Of a stretch of DNA of 64,000 nt, positions 44,324 through 58,619 are shown in pieces. The notes beneath the pieces were generated by a model. It was not told where the DNA came from. It searched no databases and saw only the letters and a list, made by a program, of their open reading frames with translations. The translations under genes were made by a program, and so were the position numbers. The DNA is from Colletes latitarsis (taxonomy: Eukaryota > Arthropoda > Insecta > Hymenoptera > Colletidae), in NCBI RefSeq assembly GCF_051014445.1, contig NC_135146.1, positions 1-64,000 of the forward strand, read 5' to 3'. The stretch's first letter is position 1; every line of letters starts with the position of its first letter.

Positions 44324-44756
44324 TGTAGGGAACCGTGCAGTTGAAAATTATTAAATCGCGCACGAATTTTTGGCCGAACAGCGAATCGTTCGCTGTCCAC
44401 GAGCTTGCACGAGCGAAGACGGTTACCGCCGAAAAAGCCGTCAACACGCGGCGAGCGTACGGCCGAACAGCTGATGGGTGAATAACCCAGAAAGCGAGAA
44501 AAGACAGCACGGAAGAGAGAAAGATTGAAGAAAAGTACGTAGTAGGTGTGACTGTGTTTAACGAAATAAATACGAGTGTGCCGATTAACGAACAAACACG
44601 GTTCCTGATAATCCCATACATACATACGTACAGTGTTGTTCCAAGTGGAGTTTGAAAAAGATGCTAATAAAAATGTTGCATAGTCATAACCACCTGGTTC
44701 AGTTACTACATTCACCCTGTAAAAACAACACAATAATATTATTTATTATTTTCTTT

Positions 44757-45079
44757 TCACGTTCTTAACTTTATTTTTATTTTTAGTTTGAGTTTTACAT
44801 TTCTCCTTCTCTTCGTCTTGCTTTTCTTTCTCCTTTTCCTTTTCATTTTCATTTTTCTGTTTTTCTTTCTTTTTTCAATAGCTTTTCTTCTTTTAATTTC
44901 TCGGCTTGTTTTTTTCTTTTCTAATCGTTCTTCTTTCATTCTTTGTTTTTCTTTTTCCTGGTTATCAATTGCTTCTATTTTTTCAAGCTGAGCCTATTTT
45001 CATGTCTTTGATGTAACTTTGATTGCACACACTCTTTCTATATTTCTTTTCTTTTCTTTTCTTTTCTTTTCTTTTCTTT
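44757..45079. repeat. Pyrimidine-rich tract with (TTTTC)n, copy 2
   Basis: As copy 1 but with one more TTTTC unit. Confidence 0.8.
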
Positions 45080-45510
45080 GTTGTTTTTTCAATCCTTTGA
45101 TAATGTTGATAATGTTTATCCAGAATAGATTCTGAAGAATCTTTGTCTTTACGAGAAAATAAGTAAAGTAACGTTGTAGAATTAATGTAGTTTGATTTCA
45201 GTACCATCGGAAACAAAACAATTCCCATTAGAAAAAAGTAAAAGCATCATTGTCATGAAATATTAAAGTTAATTAATGATCAGTATATCATATATTAGTT
45301 TCTTCTAGCGAAACGTTGTTAAATTAGTCTTCTACACTGGTATTGGTTTTACTGTTACTATGAACTGCACTGCGTTGAACATCAGCAGTGCTTTCTCTCT
45401 GCGAGTTGTGTCTTGTGTTGTGTTGTGTCTTAGTTGTGTCCCGATTGTATTTTAATATTTTCTATATAGAAAAGAAAATTGTTCCCCTCTCAGATCATCT
45501 GGAATATGCT

Positions 45511-46071
45511 CTTGAATGCTATGTAAAACTACCTATATTGCTGTCATTGATGTCAGTTTCATCTGGCGACATGAATTCTAATTTATTTTCTTCTTTCTGA
45601 AATACGTTTTGTCTAGTAAATTGTATTTGAGTTAAACGGTCATAGGCCACCACAAGCTTTAAAAGCATTTCCTTCTTCATGGAATTTATATATGGTATGA
45701 TATATTGGTGCGAAATTCACCTTCGTAATGGGTTTAGTCTACCTACGTACTTTGTCTAATGTTCCTGCACTACCCTTCGCCATGCAACTTTTAATCGTCT
45801 AAATATTCCTACATCGCATGGCTGGAAAATATGAGTTGCATTAGGTAATAATATACAAAAAAGTAAAATGAGTTTACTCAAAACAAAAATTATGTAAATT
45901 GAAATTTATGCAGGACCTGCGACCATCTAATAATACCAGTATAGGAAACCAGTATAGGTGACTCCATTCTCGACCATTTATGGGCTACACACAATATATG
46001 TATTAGTGTGGGGGGATTGAAATGAATTCGGTCAAGGTGTAATTTCATTAATATTGATTTAATATATACAG
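45511..46071 (-). pseudogene. Pogo/Tigger-type transposase remnant, copy 2
   Basis: Same lesions as copy 1; the PNATHIFQPCDVG motif is near 45850-45810. The decay predates amplification of the unit. Confidence 0.75.
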
Positions 46072-46076
46072 GGTGT

Positions 46077-47434
46077 TTGGCCACACCTGGGAAAAATTTT
46101 AATGGGAGATTCTAGAAGCCAAAATAAGACGAAAATTAAGAATATCAATTTTTCGACTGAGGTTTCGTTAAAAAGTAGTTATTAATAACATTAAATAAAA
46201 AAATTTCAAATCGTTCTGAAAAAATTATTTTTGGTCGCGGAGGTCAGTTAGAATCGTACCCCCGAAATCCTACTCAGTTTCGACAAAAAGAATTTCGAAT
46301 CGTCTTGGAAGAATTAGTTTTCGTTGCAGGGGTCAGTAACAAGCATTTTTTTTTTTTGGTCGACAGCCGGATCGAACGATTTTAATGTTTCAAACAGCAA
46401 CACAACGCATATTTTAATGGAGAATATGTAGAGATGTTGGAAAAGTTGTTCCTTGACCCCGTAAAGTGAGAAAAATCCCATATAACTGGTCAAATTTTCA
46501 AACAGCCCCCGCAACTCCTACTGATATAGTGAATAGTGAATATATTCCAATGAAACGTTTTTTTTTCGCGAGTAGAGCTCATGGGTACCTACACAAAGAG
46601 TATTATTAAACAACTATTTTACAAACTGAATAAAAATCAGAAAGGAATTTTTAAGAAAAATCGACAGGCAGTGCCTAAATTTTTCGACGAAAGAAAAAGA
46701 AAATTTCAAATCGTTCTGAACAAAATTACTTTCGGTTTCGGGGGTCAATTACAATTATTTTCGGTGAATAGACATACCACATACGAAATCCTGCGCATTT
46801 TCGAGAAAAAAATTCGAAAGTAAGAGCAGAACTTTAAACGTCAATAACTTGTTTAGTATCGTATTACTCCATCAACAAATTGGGTATTCTTGATTTTCGT
46901 TCTACTTTAACCTCTAGAATCTCCCATTACAATTTCTCCCGGGGGATTCTAGAGACCAAAGTAAGACGAAAATCAAGAATACCAATTTGTTAATGGAGGC
47001 TTTATTAAAAAGTTATTAACGTTTAAAGTTCCGCCCGTACTGAATTTCTTTCTCGAAAATGCGCATGATTAGGGGGGTATGACGATTCACCCAAAATGGT
47101 TGTAAGTAACCCCCGCAACCGAAGATAATTTTTCCAAAACGATTTGAAATTTTTCTTTTCCATCGAACAAATTTCACACATTCTCGAATTTTTATCTCGA
47201 AAGTGGGTAAGATTTCGGAGGTATGTGTATTCACCAAAAATGATTGTAATTGACCCCCGCAACCGATAACAATTTTTCCAGAACGATTTGAAATTTTTTA
47301 GTTTAATTGTTAATAACTTTTTAACGTAGCCTCTATCAACAAATTGGTATTCTTGATTTTCGTCTGTATTTTCGTATTTTGGCATCTAGAATCCCCCATT
47401 AAAATTTTTCCCAGGGGTGGCCGAACACCCTGTA
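46077..47434. mobile_element. Fused TIR elements B, copy 2
   Basis: Same truncated right-end/left-end junction as copy 1, near 46910-46955. Confidence 0.7.
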
Positions 47435-47562
47435 CATATGTGTTCCCCGAGCAGGAAAACGACTTTTCGCTAAAATCATGAAAGTAAAAATTCTGTCCAA
47501 ACGAGGAGTAGGAGTGATTTTCTAAGAGTTTGCTCATGATGCTACACGTAATAGCTACAAAT
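47435..47562 (-). repeat. Degenerate 148-bp satellite monomer at unit junction 2/3
   Basis: Same degenerate monomer as 26214-26341; the changes from the satellite consensus are shared. Confidence 0.88.
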
Positions 47563-48293
47563 GCACCTCATCGAAAATTTTTATTTAAAAGTATAGATTG
47601 AGAAAGTGGCACGTGAGGAACGTACGTAACCTAGATCGATGCACGTGTTTTACTGCACCGGGCACGAACGTACGACGATTTACACACACACACACACACA
47701 CACACAGAGTCAATATCGCCGGTTTTTACAAAAGGCAAAGTCTTAAGTAAACATTTAAAGCCTCTGTAAGTTTTATCGCTTTTGCATTCTTGCAACTTAA
47801 TTTAATTGGTTGTTTTTTGGAAAACAGATAAAACTATAAAAAGAATGAAAAACGGTTTTGACGAGTCCTGTACCTATGTTTAGTTCAGAATTTCGAATTC
47901 AGCGGTAAAAGTATGTAAATCTATATTATCCAATACACAGGACATAAAGGTAAGAGGAATGGATATTTTTACCAATATATTCATATTCTTAAATATCTGA
48001 ATATTCTTCCTACTTGACCGACTTACTTTATAAATATATTTTTTAGGGACACGTGTCGTTCGGTTGAAGGAAACAGGATATCTATACAGTGTATAGGTAT
48101 TCAAAAACCCTTGGGAAAAATTTTAGACTTTGTTGAAAAGTTATGGAACATTAATTATATTCCTAGCAAACGGCCCGTTCACGGATCGGGGTGAGTTATA
48201 CATTATTCGATTCGCCTAATTCAGTACATTATTGATATGCATTTCTATGCATCTGTGGAAATTCGTTATTTTTTTATAAACTGTTACTGTTAT

Positions 48294-48497
48294 TGTTAGA
48301 AATATGACTTAAAATTCGTTAGTTTCTTTAGTGTTTAGGAGTGTGTGCGCGTGTGTTTGTGTGTGTGTGTTTGTGAGAGAAGCACACGTCGAGGAATGTT
48401 CTTTTAGTTTTTAAGTTTTCTTTTCACAATGGAAAATAAGTGTGTTTGTTTTGTAACAAGATTCATTATAATAAATAATATAAACAGTATTTTAACA
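48294..48497 (+). repeat. Copia-type LTR, copy 3
   Basis: 204 bp, same as copy 1, followed by TGGTAGCAGAGGTCC. Confidence 0.55.
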
Positions 48498-48580
48498 TGG
48501 TAGCAGAGGTCCGTGGTTTGTTCGTTAACAGTAAAGAAAAGAAATTTAGTTGTGAAAGGAAGATAACCTAAGATAGAAGC

Positions 48581-49682
48581 ATGGCAAGTGAAAAAAAGGA
48601 CGATTTCATGTTACAAATATTTTATGGAACTGGAAATTCAGGCTAAATTTATTTTTAGAAATGAAAGACTGTAACGAGGTTATTCTACATGATGAAAGAC
48701 CGGCTGAAATAAGAGTCGAAGATTGGAATAAAAAAGGAAATTAAAGCAAAAAGTTACATCGTAAACAGTATTTCAAACACTCAGTTAGAATTAATAATAT
48801 CAGAAACGACTGCGAAAAATATGATTGCAAAGCTTGACGAAATTTATCTAGTTAAAAACAGTGCAGTAAAGCTATTGTGTAAAAGAAGATTGTTAGAATT
48901 AAAAATGAAAGAAGGTGAAAATCCAAGTGACTTCTTTAACGAATTTGAAACGCATATAAATAGGCTCAAAAATACTGGTGAGACTGTGAATGAAGAGGAT
49001 AAATTGAATTATCTGTTATTAACGTTAACTTCTCACGTATTGTTGATATTATTGATGCACTGCCAACGAAGGAGAAAACAGTCGAGTATGTAAAATCTAA
49101 ATTACTGTTAGAGTATCAAAAGAGAAACGGTAAGAGTTACTACTTTGAGTACAGCAGAAATTACACTCGCACTTTTAGTTCAAATTTAACTAAAAATCCT
49201 AGAGGTCATAGGTTTCGACACGTACAACGCAATCAGAACAAGTATCTCAATTCAAAGGATAATCAGCATAGCAGTGCAACGACTACTGAAGCGGTATGTT
49301 AAGTCAGTGTAATAAGTCAGGGCACATCCAACGTTACTGCCCAGAAAACTTTAATAATTATTAGAAAAGGCAACCTTTTCAAACATATACAAAATAGACA
49401 CGATAGAAAAGTGGCTGGAAATTCGAGTCTAGATGACAGTAGAAATTACAATTCATTCAAGGTTGAAGTAATGAAAAGTAGCAAAATAGAAGAAGTAGAA
49501 ATATTAAATGGCTACTAGATAGTGGTTGCTCAGATCACATAATAAACACAGATGAGTACTTTTATGAATCCAAAAATCTACAAAACCCGGTTGATATTAA
49601 AGTTGGTGATGGTTTTAAACTAATATCTGGAAAGATTGGTAATGTAATGATTAACATTAAATCGTTGCTATGTTCATTTTAA
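48581..49682 (+). pseudogene. Copia gag-protease remnant, copy 3
   Basis: Same frameshifts and stops as copy 1; UBN2-type segment at 48821-49016, protease DSGCSDH near 49520. Confidence 0.85.
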
Positions 49683-51930
49683 AAATTATAAATAATTTAT
49701 CTAATTGGATCTATTCTACATTGTCAAATGGGAATTTGTAGAAGAATTTGTATGATGCATAAAAATCATTTTTTTAGGCATAGAACTTCCACGAGTCGGT
49801 CAGGTGGACAGTATTAAAACCAGGTATGTAGACAGTACATGCAGCAACAGTAAAAAATGTCTCCCCGCCGCTGACAGTGTTTACAATATATAGTAAATTA
49901 CTATTGCACGCAGTACGTTGGTTTAACTTGTTTTTATTATTAAATTTCATTATCATCTAAGTCTGGTATATTTTGATTTTTTACAGAATCAATCATCATC
50001 AAATGAAATTTCTGAAATTTCTTTTAAGAACTGATTAAATAAATCATCCTTTCCTTGCTTGGAAGGTTTATAAAACACGTAATGGCTTAAGTACCCAATG
50101 AAATTATCTTTTTTGCTGAAAATAGAAAATATAATATTTATTATTTTGTATTATATGTTAGAAAAACATATTAAAAAACGTGTGGAACTGCAAATGCTAA
50201 CCGACAATATTCAGGCAAAAAGTGTTTACTATGCTTCCACGTAGTTTCTGTTTTATTCGTATGAGCGCCTGTTTCTGGATCTTTAAAATGTAAACTATTT
50301 ACGGTTTACGGTGAGATGTTTATACCCTTAGTTTTTAAAAGCCATTGCATTATATAAAGATAATTTGAAAAGCAAAGAACGTGGTTTTCTAAAAACAAAC
50401 TCAGTTACAGATATTGTTTTAAAATTACCATATATGCTAACATATAATTATGAGCAATGTCGTGATATATTATATAACTAACATTAAATAAAAATACTGC
50501 GCAGCAATTGTGGAAGGGTAGAGTGGATAGAGACTGATGAATCAACACATTTTGTTGTAGAAATAATGGCACAGAGGCCATTTGAAAATTAATCACAGCG
50601 TCAATTTTCAAGATCTCATTACTGATGCTTACATGAATTAAATTGAAGACACCACTTTTTTCTAACATATAATACTATCAATATTTTATATTTCCAATAA
50701 GAGTAACTTCATTGGATACCTGAGCCATTATGTATTTAGTAAATGTATATATAATAGAAAGATGGTGATTTATTCAATGAGATATTTGCAGAAATAGCAG
50801 AAATTTCATTCAACAAATGTTATTGTTAACAAATTAGCATTTTACTAGCTGGCATTTTGAACACAGGTAACGACAGTCACTTGTTTCCACCTGTGAACCT
50901 ATCAGAATATATTTAAAATACTTAGTTACTTTGTAAAAATACCGAATTTCCGCAGATAATGAAATGCATATACTAATGAAATAATATACTGAATTAGACG
51001 AATCGAATTACGTATAACTCATCCCGATCGTTGAACGGGTCGTTTGCTAGGAATATACCAAAAAACGTTCTTGACAAGTCTATAAAATACTTCAGTTCAC
51101 TTTCATTATTAGATGCGTTGACTTTAATTCTATAAATTATAATGATAAGTTCAAGATTTTACAGAAAGAGTTTATTTGTAATATTAAAGATTTCCTATAT
51201 AAGGACAAGAAGAATACTTTTACCAATATCTATCCATCTATCTTAATATTCTTCCCACTTGGCCCACTTACTTTAACGAGCCTGAGTAAATCATCAGTAC
51301 TATCTCTATTTTTATTAATAAAATGAATCTGTGATTCCATATCCAAAGATATAGTAAAAGCTACAAAATTCAGATTATTCAAGTTACTTCTATCACTCAT
51401 CAAATTTTTTATGAAATTCTATGCTAATTCATGCTCTTTAAAATATTTATAATCTACTGGGACTTCATTAACTTTATGTTTTAATAAATCAATAATCAAA
51501 GTATCTATAATTAATATTAAAATCAAATAACAGTGTCAAAATAGTATTAATATTATCTTTTATTAATACTATCAATCTCTGGTATTTAAATTTTATTAAA
51601 TATTTCAAATCTGTTATCACCTTGTTCAAATAATTTATTACTAGTTTTGATAATATATTTTGGGATGGATTTTTTTAGAATGATAGCAATTCAGTTGTGA
51701 ATTTTTATGAGGAACAAAGGGTTATTATTATACAATTAACATGTATATAATTCATTAACTTGCCCATTTAGGGGTAACATGTTATGCATAAATAGAGATT
51801 TACATACTTGTATAAATACCCACACTAAAATCATGTAAATATCTAAATCATTTTTAAATCTATGATTTGGAAAATTTTAGGGACTTGGAACTTAATTCAT
51901 CCTTTATCTTACAGTTTTATCGCCAACACG

Positions 51931-53668
51931 TGGCCAACACGTATGCGAAGAAGGCGAAATCATGAGCCAGATGCGGGCATAACCCAGACCTAACCCAGAC
52001 CTAACCGGTGTTATCCTCTAAAATACTGTCCGAATCCAGGTTTAATGGACTGTTTCTGTGTGATACCACATTACTACGTGATTCAAACCCGAAAAAAACC
52101 CAGGATCTGGCCAACAAGTATGCGAAGAAGGCAAAATCATGAGCCAGATGCGGGCATAACCCAGACCTAACCCAGACCTAACCGGTGTTATCCTCTAAAA
52201 TACTGTCCGAATCCAGGTTTAATGGACTGTTTCTGTGTGATACCACATTACTACGTGATTCAAACACGAAAAAAACCCAGGATCTAGCCAACAAGTTTGC
52301 GAAAAAGGCGAAAGTATAAGCCAGATGCGCGCATATCCCAGACCTAACCCAGACCTAACCGGTGTTATCCTCTAACATATTGATCGAAACCAGGTTTAAT
52401 TGACTGCTTCAGTGTGGTACCACATTACTACGTGATTCAAACACGAGAAAAACCCAGGATCTGGCCAACAAGTTTGCGAAAAAGGCGAAAGTATAAGCCA
52501 GATGCGCGCATATCCCAGACCTAACCCAGACCTAACCGGTGTTATCCTCTAAAATACTGACCGAATCCAGGTTTAATTGACTGTTACTGTGTGGTACCAC
52601 ATTACTACGTGATTCAAACACGAAAAAAACCCAGGATCTGGCCAACAAGTTTGCGAAAAAGGCGAAAGTATAAGCCAGATGCGGGCATAAACCAGACCTA
52701 ACCGGTGTTATCCTCTAAAATACTGACCGAATCCAGGTTTAATTGACTGTTACTGTGTGGTACCACATTACTACGTGATTCAAACCAGAAGAAACCCAGG
52801 ATCTGGCCAACAAGTATGCGAAGAAGGCATAATCATGAGCCAGATGCGGGCATAACCCAGACCTAACCCAGACCTAACCGGTGTTATCCTCTAAAATACT
52901 GCCCGAATCCAGGTTTAATGGACTGTTTCTGTGTGATACCACATTACTACGTGATTCAAACCCGAAAAAAACCCAGGATCTAGCCAACAAGTTTGCGAAA
53001 AAGGCGAAAGTATAAGCCAGATGCGCGCATATCCCAGACCTAACCGGTGTTATCCTCTAAAATATTGATCGAAACCAGGTTTAATTGACTGCTTCAGTGT
53101 GGTACCACATTACTACGTGATTCAAACACGAAAAAAACCCAGGATCTGGCCAACAAGTTTGCGAAAAAGGCGAAAGTATAAGCCAGATGCGCGCATATCC
53201 CAGACCTAACCCAGACCTAACCGGTGTTATCCTCTAAAATACTGACCGAATCCAGGTTTAATCGACTGTTACTGTGTGGTACCACATTACTACGTGATTC
53301 AAACCAGAAGAAACCCAGGATCTGGCCAACAAGTATGCGAAGAAGGCATAATCATGAGCCAGATGCGGGCATAACCCAGACCTAACCCAGACCTAACCGG
53401 TGTTATCCTCTAAAATACTGACCGAATCCAGGTTTAATTGACTGTTACTGTGTGGTACCACATTACTACGTGATTCAAACCCGAAAAAAACCCAGGATCT
53501 GGCCAACAAGTATGCGAAGAAGGCATAATCATGAGCCAGATGCGGGCATAACCCAGACCTGACCCAGACCTAACCGGTGTTATCCTCTAAAATATTGATC
53601 GAAATCAGGTTTAATTGACTGCTTCTTTGTGGGCCCACATTACTGCGTGATTCAAACCGGAACAAACC
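51931..53668 (+). repeat. 177-bp satellite with telomere-like 11-mers, copy 3 (10 units)
   Basis: 1738 bp, unit order as copies 1 and 2. Confidence 0.93.
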
Positions 53669-53680
53669 AACATAGTAGTA

Positions 53681-54363
53681 TACAGGGTGTTCGGCCAGCC
53701 CTGAGAAACATTTTAATAGGAGATTCTAGAGGCCAAACTAAGACGAAAATCAAGAATACCAATTTGTTGATGGAGGCTTCGTTAAAAAGTTATTAACAAT
53801 TAAATTCAAAAATTTCAAATCGTTCCGGAAAAATTATTTTCGGCTGCGGAGGTCAATTACAAGCATTTTCAGTGAATAGACATATATTCGAAATCCTACT
53901 CAGTTTCGAGAAAAAAATTCGAGTATGTGTTGATATTTTTCGGCGAAAAAGAAATTTTTCAAAAATTTTTCTAAAAAAATTATTTTCGGTTGCAGGGGTC
54001 AATTACAATCATTTTTGGTCATTACACATACCCCCGAAATCCTACGCACTTTCGAGGAAAAAATTCCTTACCGAAAATCTAATCGGGTGCCTATATTTTT
54101 CGATGAAAAAAAAAGATTTCAAATCGTTCTGTGAAAAATTATTTTCAGTTGCGAGGGTCGGTGACAATCATTTTTTATGTATAGACATACCCCCGAAATC
54201 TTGCGCATTTTCGAGAAAAAAATTCAGTACGAGCGGAACTTTAAACATTAATAACTTTTTAACAGTGCCTCCATCAACAAATTGGTATTCTTGATTTTCG
54301 TCTTATTTTTACCTCTAGAATCCCCCATTAAAATTTTTCCCATGGATGGCCGAACACCCTGTA
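53681..54363. mobile_element. TIR element A, copy 3
   Basis: 683 bp with the same perfect 17-bp ends. Confidence 0.8.
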
Positions 54364-54796
54364 TGTAGGGAACCGTGCAGTTGAAAATTATTAAATCGCG
54401 CACGAATTTTTGGCCGAACAGCGAATCGTTCGCTGTCCACGAGCTTGCACGAGCGAAGACGGTTACCGCCGAAAAAGCCGTCAACACGCGGCGAGCGTAC
54501 GGCCGAACAGCTGATGGGTGAATAACCCAGAAAGCGAGAAAAGACAGCACGGAAGAGAGAAAGATTGAAGAAAAGTACGTAGTAGGTGTGACTGTGTTTA
54601 ACGAAATAAATACGAGTGTGCCGATTAACGAACAAACACGGTTCCTGATAATCCCATACATACATACGTACAGTGTTGTTCCAAGTGGAGTTTGAAAAAG
54701 ATGCTAATAAAAATGTTGCATAGTCATAACCACCTGGTTCAGTTACTACATTCACCCTGTAAAAACAACACAATAATATTATTTATTATTTTCTTT

Positions 54797-55119
54797 TCAC
54801 GTTCTTAACTTTATTTTTATTTTTAGTTTGAGTTTTACATTTCTCCTTCTCTTCGTCTTGCTTTTCTTTCTCCTTTTCCTTTTCATTTTCATTTTTCTGT
54901 TTTTCTTTCTTTTTTCAATAGCTTTTCTTCTTTTAATTTCTCGGCTTGTTTTTTTCTTTTCTAATCGTTCTTCTTTCATTCTTTGTTTTTCTTTTTCCTG
55001 GTTATCAATTGCTTCTATTTTTTCAAGCTGAGCCTATTTTCATGTCTTTGATGTAACTTTGATTGCACACACTCTTTCTATATTTCTTTTCTTTTCTTTT
55101 CTTTTCTTTTCTTTTCTTT
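54797..55119. repeat. Pyrimidine-rich tract with (TTTTC)n, copy 3
   Basis: TTTTC count as in copy 2. Confidence 0.8.
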
Positions 55120-55550
55120 GTTGTTTTTTCAATCCTTTGATAATGTTGATAATGTTTATCCAGAATAGATTCTGAAGAATCTTTGTCTTTACGAGAAAAT
55201 AAGTAAAGTAACGTTGTAGAATTAATGTAGTTTGATTTCAGTACCATCGGAAACAAAACAATTCCCATTAGAAAAAAGTAAAAGCATCATTGTCATGAAA
55301 TATTAAAGTTAATTAATGATCAGTATATCATATATTAGTTTCTTCTAGCGAAACGTTGTTAAATTAGTCTTCTACACTGGTATTGGTTTTACTGTTACTA
55401 TGAACTGCACTGCGTTGAACATCAGCAGTGCTTTCTCTCTGCGAGTTGTGTCTTGTGTTGTGTTGTGTCTTAGTTGTGTCCCGATTGTATTTTAATATTT
55501 TCTATATAGAAAAGAAAATTGTTCCCCTCTCAGATCATCTGGAATATGCT

Positions 55551-56111
55551 CTTGAATGCTATGTAAAACTACCTATATTGCTGTCATTGATGTCAGTTTC
55601 ATCTGGCGACATGAATTCTAATTTATTTTCTTCTTTCTGAAATACGTTTTGTCTAGTAAATTGTATTTGAGTTAAACGGTCATAGGCCACCACAAGCTTT
55701 AAAAGCATTTCCTTCTTCATGGAATTTATATATGGTATGATATATTGGTGCGAAATTCACCTTCGTAATGGGTTTAGTCTACCTACGTACTTTGTCTAAT
55801 GTTCCTGCACTACCCTTCGCCATGCAACTTTTAATCGTCTAAATATTCCTACATCGCATGGCTGGAAAATATGAGTTGCATTAGGTAATAATATACAAAA
55901 AAGTAAAATGAGTTTACTCAAAACAAAAATTATGTAAATTGAAATTTATGCAGGACCTGCGACCATCTAATAATACCAGTATAGGAAACCAGTATAGGTG
56001 ACTCCATTCTCGACCATTTATGGGCTACACACAATATATGTATTAGTGTGGGGGGATTGAAATGAATTCGGTCAAGGTGTAATTTCATTAATATTGATTT
56101 AATATATACAG
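55551..56111 (-). pseudogene. Pogo/Tigger-type transposase remnant, copy 3
   Basis: Same lesions as copies 1 and 2. Confidence 0.75.
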
Positions 56112-57473
56112 GGTGTTTGGCCACACCTGGGAAAAATTTTAATGGGAGATTCTAGAAGCCAAAATAAGACGAAAATTAAGAATATCAATTTTTCGACTGA
56201 GGTTTCGTTAAAAAGTAGTTATTAATAACATTAAATAAAAAAATTTCAAATCGTTCTGAAAAAATTATTTTTGGTCGCGGAGGTCAGTTAGAATCGTACC
56301 CCCGAAATCCTACTCAGTTTCGACAAAAAGAATTTCGAATCGTCTTGGAAGAATTAGTTTTCGTTGCAGGGGTCAGTAACAAGCATTTTTTTTTTTTGGT
56401 CGACAGCCGGATCGAACGATTTTAATGTTTCAAACAGCAACACAACGCATATTTTAATGGAGAATATGTAGAGATGTTGGAAAAGTTGTTCCTTGACCCC
56501 GTAAAGTGAGAAAAATCCCATATAACTGGTCAAATTTTCAAACAGCCCCCGCAACTCCTACTGATATAGTGAATAGTGAATATATTCCAATGAAACGTTT
56601 TTTTTTCGCGAGTAGAGCTCATGGGTACCTACACAAAGAGTATTATTAAACAACTATTTTACAAACTGAATAAAAATCAGAAAGGAATTTTTAAGAAAAA
56701 TCGACAGGCAGTGCCTAAATTTTTCGACGAAAGAAAAAGAAAATTTCAAATCGTTCTGAACAAAATTACTTTCGGTTTCGGGGGTCAATTACAATTATTT
56801 TCGGTGAATAGACATACCACATACGAAATCCTGCGCATTTTCGAGAAAAAAATTCGAAAGTAAGAGCGGAACTTTAAACGTCAATAACTTGTTTAGTATC
56901 GTATTACTCCATCAACAAATTGGTATTCTTGATTTTCGTTCTACTTTAACCTCTAGAATCTCCCATTACAATTTCTCCCGGGGGATTCTAGAGACCAAAG
57001 TAAGACGAAAATCAAGAATACCAATTTGTTAATGGAGGCTTTATTAAAAAGTTATTAACGTTTAAAGTTCCGCCCGTACTGAATTTCTTTCTCGAAAATG
57101 CGCATGATTAGGGGGGTATGACGATTCACCCAAAATGGTTGTAAGTAACCCCCGCAACCGAAGATAATTTTTCCAAAACGATTTGAAATTTTTCTTTTCC
57201 ATCGAACAAATTTCACACATTCTCGAATTTTTATCTCGAAAGTGGGTAAGATTTCGGAGGTATGTGTATTCACCAAAAATGATTGTAATTGACCCCCGCA
57301 ACCGATAACAATTTTTCCAGAACGATTTGAAATTTTTTAGTTTAATTGTTAATAACTTTTTAACGTAGCCTCTATCAACAAATTGGTATTCTTGATTTTC
57401 GTCTGTATTTTCGTATTTTGGCATCTAGAATCCCCCATTAAAATTTTTCCCAGGGGTGGCCGAACACCCTGTA
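56107..57473. mobile_element. Fused TIR elements B, copy 3
   Basis: Same fusion near 56950-56995; two private single-base differences near 56868 and 56920. Confidence 0.7.
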
Positions 57474-57601
57474 CATATGTGTTCCCCGAGCAGGAAAACG
57501 ACTTTTCGCTAAAATCATGAAAGTAAAAATTCTGTCCAAACGAGGAGTAGGAGTGATTTTCTAAGAGTTTGCTCATGATGCTACACGTAATAGCTACAAA
57601 T
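57474..57601 (-). repeat. Degenerate 148-bp satellite monomer at unit junction 3/4
   Basis: Same degenerate monomer as at the other two junctions. Confidence 0.88.
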
Positions 57602-58332
57602 GCACCTCATCGAAAATTTTTATTTAAAAGTATAGATTGAGAAAGTGGCACGTGAGGAACGTACGTAACCTAGATCGATGCACGTGTTTTACTGCACCGG
57701 GCACGAACGTACGACGATTTACACACACACACACACACACACACAGAGTCAATATCGCCGGTTTTTACAAAAGGCAAAGTCTTAAGTAAACATTTAAAGC
57801 CTCTGTAAGTTTTATCGCTTTTGCATTCTTGCAACTTAATTTAATTGGTTGTTTTTTGGAAAACAGATAAAACTATAAAAAGAATGAAAAACGGTTTTGA
57901 CGAGTCCTGTACCTATGTTTAGTTCAGAATTTCGAATTCAGCGGTAAAAGTATGTAAATCTATATTATCCAATACACAGGACATAAAGGTAAGAGGAATG
58001 GATATTTTTACCAATATATTCATATTCTTAAATATCTGAATATTCTTCCTACTTGACCGACTTACTTTATAAATATATTTTTTAGGGACACGTGTCGTTC
58101 GGTTGAAGGAAACAGGATATCTATACAGTGTATAGGTATTCAAAAACCCTTGGGAAAAATTTTAGACTTTGTTGAAAAGTTATGGAACATTAATTATATT
58201 CCTAGCAAACGGCCCGTTCACGGATCGGGGTGAGTTATACATTATTCGATTCGCCTAATTCAGTACATTATTGATATGCATTTCTATGCATCTGTGGAAA
58301 TTCGTTATTTTTTTATAAACTGTTACTGTTAT

Positions 58333-58536
58333 TGTTAGAAATATGACTTAAAATTCGTTAGTTTCTTTAGTGTTTAGGAGTGTGTGCGCGTGTGTTTGTG
58401 TGTGTGTGTTTGTGAGAGAAGCACACGTCGAGGAATGTTCTTTTAGTTTTTAAGTTTTCTTTTCACAATGGAAAATAAGTGTGTTTGTTTTGTAACAAGA
58501 TTCATTATAATAAATAATATAAACAGTATTTTAACA
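58333..58536 (+). repeat. Copia-type LTR, copy 4
   Basis: 204 bp, same as copy 1, followed by TGGTAGCAGAGGTCC. Confidence 0.55.
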
Positions 58537-58619
58537 TGGTAGCAGAGGTCCGTGGTTTGTTCGTTAACAGTAAAGAAAAGAAATTTAGTTGTGAAAGGAA
58601 GATAACCTAAGATAGAAGC

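Larger units (their letters stand above)
26342..47562 (+). repeat. 10-kb tandem macro-unit, copy 2, interrupted by an LTR element
   Basis: Same unit as copy 1 with an 11.2-kb insertion at 28699-39890. Private differences: the GT-rich tract in the copia LTR is 10 bp shorter, the left inverted-repeat end is rearranged at about 26929-26946, and CCTAAGTTTGAAGC replaces CCTAAGATAGAAGC near 27335. So copy 2 is a distinct locus and not a plain assembly echo of copy 1. Confidence 0.95.
48156..51057. mobile_element. Inverted-repeat-bounded segment, copy 3
   Basis: Both ends as in copy 1; no insertion. The interior beyond the copia remnant (49683-50956) has no recognisable gene. Confidence 0.55.
47563..57601 (+). 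repeat. 10-kb tandem macro-unit, copy 3
   Basis: Uninterrupted unit. Differences from copies 1 and 2 seen by eye: one substitution near 56868 (GAGCGGAAC for GAGCAGAAC) and loss of one G near 56920 (AAATTGGTATT for AAATTGGGTATT). The (TTTTC)n tract is one 5-bp unit longer than in copy 1, like copy 2. Confidence 0.95.
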